Source: Candidatus Aerophobota bacterium (GTDB taxonomy: Bacteria; Aerophobota; Aerophobia; Aerophobales; AE-B3A). Taken from it: a stretch of DNA of 9,773 nucleotides. A model generated the notes under the pieces. The model did not search any database. It had not been told where the DNA came from and saw only the letters and a program-made list of their open reading frames with translations. Below are positions 6,810-9,773 of the stretch, one piece after another. The DNA lies in contig JAUWRE010000020.1 in NCBI GenBank assembly GCA_030610725.1, positions 1 through 9,773 of the forward strand, given 5' to 3'. The translations under genes were made by a program, and so were the position numbers. How positions within the stretch are numbered: the stretch's first letter is position 1; the number at the start of each line of letters is the position of its first letter.

Positions 6810-7724
6810 ATGCCTCCCCAAAACTTTGATGTGGTGTTATTAGGACATTTTGCCAAAGATAAAGATATTATCGATGCAAAGGAAAGAGATGTTCTTGGCG
6901 GTGCTGTCTATTATGGTGCCTTTCCCCTTAAGATGATGGGTATTAACGTAGCTGTGGTGACGAAACTGGCCAGAAAGGATTTTCCTGAACTCTCCATCTT
7001 TAAAAGAGCAGGCATTTCTATATTTGCCAGGGAGGGTCCTCAGACAACAGGGATAAGAAATGTCTATTCTCCAGAAGATCCAGATAAGCGCCAGAGTTAT
7101 CCTTTAGGATTTGCTGGCCCTTTTAGCCAAAAGGACTTTCCAGATATTGAGGCTAAGATAATTCATATTGGTGCCTTAATCAAGGGAGAGATGTCCCTTG
7201 ATTTGATAAGAAGCCTTTCCAAGAAAGCTGATCTTTCTCTGGATGTTCAGGGGTTTGTAAGGGTAAAGGAGGGTGCTCAGCTTGTCTTAAAGGACTGGGA
7301 CGAGAAGAGAGCAGCCTTACCCTACCTAAAATACTTGAAGGCAGATATGATTGAGGCCCGGGTTTTAACTGAAACTTCTGATCTACCAACCGCTGCCGAG
7401 CTCTTGGCTAAAATGGGTCCATCGGAGATATTGATAACTCATAAAGAGGGTGTGTCTTTATTTGCAAGAGGAAGATTCTATCAAGCTCCTTTCCGTCCAA
7501 AGTCCCTAAAGGGACGCACCGGTCGAGGCGATACTTGTATCTCTACTTACATAGCAAAACGCTTAACTTCGCCACCTGGCAAGGCACTTTGCTTTACAGC
7601 AGCTTTAACCACTTTTAAGTTGGAAAAAGAAGGTCCATTCAGAGGAAATCTTGAGGATGTGGATGCCTTATCAAAAGAGTTTGAGTTAGACTTGGCAGCT
7701 AATAGCATTAGCGATATAGTGTAA
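6810..7724 (+). CDS. PfkB-family carbohydrate kinase, similar to the T. maritima inositol-cluster kinase TM0415
   Basis: This is a 304-residue ribokinase/PfkB-fold sugar kinase that would transfer phosphate from ATP to a sugar or polyol in the cytoplasm. The N-terminal PfkB glycine motif is LGGAVYYGAFPLKMMG (29-44). The C-terminal signature is GRTGRGDTC (235-243), in which GRGD forms the anion hole and Asp241 is the predicted catalytic base. Several stretches resemble the TM0415 kinase as remembered: LDVQGFVRV (144-152), the DW..K..YLKYLKAD region (162-179), SLKGRTGRGDTC and KEGPFR (273-278). TM0415 lies with IolG, IolM, IolN and IolO in T. maritima, and I recall it being assigned as a myo-inositol kinase, though I am not certain of this. 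The substrate here is inferred from context: inositol or a ring-opened keto acid. The gene is 10 bp from the TIM-barrel stop, so the two are in one operon. Confidence 0.88.
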   Translation: MPPQNFDVVLLGHFAKDKDIIDAKERDVLGGAVYYGAFPLKMMGINVAVVTKLARKDFPELSIFKRAGISIFAREGPQTTGIRNVYSPEDPDKRQSYPLGFAGPFSQKDFPDIEAKIIHIGALIKGEMSLDLIRSLSKKADLSLDVQGFVRVKEGAQLVLKDWDEKRAALPYLKYLKADMIEARVLTETSDLPTAAELLAKMGPSEILITHKEGVSLFARGRFYQAPFRPKSLKGRTGRGDTCISTYIAKRLTSPPGKALCFTAALTTFKLEKEGPFRGNLEDVDALSKEFELDLAANSISDIV

Positions 7725-7749
7725 AGATAGTATAAGAAGGAGTTGCATC

Positions 7750-8943
7750 ATGGCTAAGATGAAAAGTGTAGTTTTATCTGCAAGGTGGGATCCAAAGAAG
7801 GGCTTTAAGCTGGGACCAAAGGATATAGGCAGAAAACTCACCTATCTGGGAAGCCAGGTCTGGCGGAATCCTGGTCTTAAAATAGTGGAAAAGGATATTC
7901 CTGAAATTAGTCCTACTGAGGTTCTCATTAAGGTGAAAGCCTGCGGTATTTGCGGGTCTGATGTTCATATGGCTCAGTCTGATGAGGAAGGATATATCTG
8001 GTATCCAGGACTTACTGCTTTTCCTTGCACCCTGGGACATGAGTTTTCTGGCATAGTAGTTGAATCGGGAAAACAAGCCCTTAACAAACGCAATGGAAAA
8101 AGATATAACGAAGGTGAGGCAGTCACTGCTGAAGAGATGCTCTGGTGTGCATCCTGTCGCCCTTGCGCTGACGGCTATCCTAATCACTGTGAAAGGCTAC
8201 AGGAGTTGGGTTTTAGCTGTGATGGAGCCTTTGCTGAATATGTAAAAGTAGATGCTCGCTATGTATGGAGTCTGGAAGAGTTAAGGGGGAGCTATAAGAG
8301 TGAGGACATATTTCTGGCCGGAAGCCTGGTTGAGCCAACCTCTGTAGCTTATAACGCAGTAATAGAGCGAGGTGGTGGTATTCGCCCCGGAGATAATGTA
8401 GTCATTTTAGGGGGAGGACCAATTGGTCTGGCTGCTGTGGCTATCTTAAAGAGAGCAGGGGCGGCTAAGGTGATACTATCTGAGCCTTCTCAGGAAAGAA
8501 GAGAGCGGGGAAAGATAATGGGGGCAGATTCTGTTATTAATCCCCTGGAAGAGGACTTTACTGAGCGAGTCTTAGAGTTGACACAAGGTATGGGAGCAAA
8601 GCTATATCTTGAGGCTACAGGTCTTCCTGACAAGGTCTTTGCTGATATTGAAGAGACTATCTGGCGAGGAAAGCAAATTAATAGTACAGTAGTGATTGTA
8701 GCCCGGTCAGCCAAGAAAATTCCTCTCACTGGTGAGGTATTCCAGGTGCGCAGAGCCTCTCTGGTTGGCTCTCAGGGACACTCCGGTCACGGGACTTTTC
8801 CCAGAGTAATAAGCTCTATGGCTGCCGGAATGAACACAACACCCTTGATTACCAAGAAGATAACTTTAAAGGAAGTTCCAGAAAATATAGTTCTACTCCA
8901 GGCTGATCGGAAGGAATGTAAAATTACAGCAGTTCTTGATTAA
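7750..8943 (+). CDS. iolM: Zinc-dependent dehydrogenase, IolM-like (scyllo-inosose 3-dehydrogenase)
   Basis: This 397-residue medium-chain dehydrogenase would oxidise scyllo-inosose (2-keto-myo-inositol) with NAD to a diketo-inositol. Predicted catalytic zinc ligands are Cys68 (CGICGSD), His97 with Glu98 (GHE) and Glu195 (LVEPTS). The structural zinc site is Cys133, Cys136, Cys139 and Cys147. The Rossmann motif is GGGPIG (221-226), and acidic Glu245 after strand two favours NAD over NADP. The N-terminal extension (WDPKKGFKLGPKDI), DVHMAQSDEEGYIWYPGLTA and VGSQGHSGHGTFPRVIS match T. maritima IolM (TM0412, about 395 residues) closely from memory, and such segments are absent from ordinary sorbitol or threonine dehydrogenases. 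ATG 7750 has AAGGAG (7737-7742) seven bases upstream, and the kinase ends 25 bp earlier. This is the strongest functional marker in the window. Exact specificity still rests on remembered homology. Confidence 0.85.
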   Translation: MAKMKSVVLSARWDPKKGFKLGPKDIGRKLTYLGSQVWRNPGLKIVEKDIPEISPTEVLIKVKACGICGSDVHMAQSDEEGYIWYPGLTAFPCTLGHEFSGIVVESGKQALNKRNGKRYNEGEAVTAEEMLWCASCRPCADGYPNHCERLQELGFSCDGAFAEYVKVDARYVWSLEELRGSYKSEDIFLAGSLVEPTSVAYNAVIERGGGIRPGDNVVILGGGPIGLAAVAILKRAGAAKVILSEPSQERRERGKIMGADSVINPLEEDFTERVLELTQGMGAKLYLEATGLPDKVFADIEETIWRGKQINSTVVIVARSAKKIPLTGEVFQVRRASLVGSQGHSGHGTFPRVISSMAAGMNTTPLITKKITLKEVPENIVLLQADRKECKITAVLD

Positions 8944-8958
8944 AAAAGGGATAAAACA

Positions 8959-9773
8959 ATGGAGAAGAAGATGTTGGCGGCGGTGTTTGAAGGAAAGGGA
9001 AAACTCAGTCTAAAGGAGGTTCCGATTCCTGAGATTAAGGAACTGGATGAGGTGCTTCTTCAGGTGGAAAGGGCCAGTATTTGCGGCACCGATATGCGTA
9101 TTTTGGAGATTCCTCCTGGGCATCCAGCTACAGAAGGTGTCATTTTATCTCACGAATATACGGGGAAAGTTCTGGCAGTGGGAGGAGCAGTCACTCAATT
9201 TTAAAAAAGGTGAACGGGTGGTAGTTGACCCTAATATTACCTGTGGAAATTGTTCTTACTGCAAAATGGGCATCCCCAATATGTGTGAGAATATGACTAC
9301 CCTGGGCATATTCGTTAATGGTGGATTTGCCAGATACAATGTTGCTCCTGCTAAGGTCTTGCACAAGATTTCTCCTGACCTTCTAGCGGAATTGGCTGTT
9401 TTCACTGAGCCCCTTTCCTGTGTTGTTAGTGCCACTCAGAGGCTCAAAGTCCATCCCGGTGAGGTGGTGGTGGTTCTGGGAGCCGGACCTATAGGGCTTT
9501 TATTCATCCAAATGTTTAAGGCATCAGGGGCAGGAAAGATTATAGTTTCTGAAATATCAGAATACCGGGCTAAATTCGCTTATGAGAGTGGGGCAAGCCG
9601 GGTTGTGAATCCCTTAAAAGATAATCTCGAAAGAATAGTCAAAGAGGAGACTCTTGTAGGAGCCGATGTGGTAGTAGATGCAGTAGGAACTTTATTTAGG
9701 AGTGCTATGGCTATTGTACGAAGAGGCGGTCGAATTCTTCTTTTCGGTCAAAATTACCAGGCAAGAGCTCAGG
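8959..9773 (+). pseudogene. Second zinc-dependent medium-chain polyol dehydrogenase, frameshifted and cut by the window end
   Basis: Two frames join into one sorbitol/threonine-dehydrogenase-like protein: 8959-9204, then from 9203 to the window end. About 271 residues are present of roughly 345 expected. The first part carries catalytic Cys42 (ICGTD) and His65-Glu66 (SHE). The second carries the structural zinc cysteines 95, 98, 101 and 109 (CGNCSYCKMGIPNMC), Glu150 (FTEP), the Rossmann motif GAGPIG (174-179) and acidic Glu198, which suggests NAD. The first frame ends at TAA 9202-9204; removing one T from the run 9199-9202 gives VTQFKKGERVVVDPN and restores the family pattern. AAGGGA at 8946-8951 supports ATG 8959, which lies 15 bp after the IolM-like stop. 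It is only distantly similar to its neighbour, so it is not a recent duplicate. It may oxidise a polyol such as inositol itself, in place of IolG; this is inference. Confidence 0.85.

Noticed and set aside
1..9773. tRNA, rRNA, CRISPR arrays, insertion sequences and attachment sites
   Set aside because: No repeat-spacer pattern, transposase, terminal inverted repeats, or tRNA/rRNA-like sequence was seen by eye; the window is almost fully occupied by metabolic genes.

Overview
All genes in this window lie on the + strand and read as one sugar/polyol-utilisation operon: a LacI-family regulator, a complete CUT1-type ABC importer (binding protein, two permeases, ATPase), a TIM-barrel isomerase/epimerase-like protein, a PfkB-family kinase and two zinc-dependent medium-chain dehydrogenases. 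The second dehydrogenase runs off the 3' end. The source looks like an anaerobic, possibly thermophilic, diderm bacterium (Thermotogota or a similar lineage such as Atribacterota). The reasons are close resemblance of two enzymes to Thermotoga maritima proteins as I remember them, a binding protein with an ordinary signal peptide and no lipobox, and frequent AGA/AGG and ATA codons. This placement is an inference.

Layout. Positions 1-135 hold a good sigma-70-type promoter followed by a perfect 28-bp palindrome at the expected transcription start, which is a convincing LacI-family operator. The LacI gene (136-1154) is split by a one-base frameshift near 598-600. An 85-bp spacer leads to the binding protein (1240-2619) and two permeases (2616-3629, 3658-4548). 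A 10-bp-stem hairpin lies just behind the binding-protein stop, inside the start of the first permease. The ATPase (4584-5675) completes the importer. A 227-bp spacer (5676-5902) holds a possible 35-codon ORF and a weak promoter-like sequence. Then come the TIM-barrel gene (5903-6799), the kinase (6810-7724), an IolM-like dehydrogenase (7750-8943) and a second dehydrogenase (8959 to the end) that is frameshifted at about 9199-9202.

How the genes fit together. The 397-residue dehydrogenase closely resembles IolM (scyllo-inosose 3-dehydrogenase, TM0412), and the kinase resembles TM0415 from the same T. maritima inositol cluster. The importer has the gene order of InoEFGK (TM0418-TM0421), reported to carry myo-inositol phosphate. 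The best reading is therefore uptake and oxidation of inositol or an inositol derivative under LacI-type control. Three partners of the T. maritima route are not seen here: the Gfo/Idh-type IolG, the hydrolase IolN and a recognisable IolO. The TIM-barrel protein and the second dehydrogenase may fill some of those steps or define a variant pathway.

The binding-protein and first permease genes are clearly richer in G+C than their neighbours. The two frameshifts each fit a one-base change in a short homopolymer, so they could be consensus errors or real lesions.
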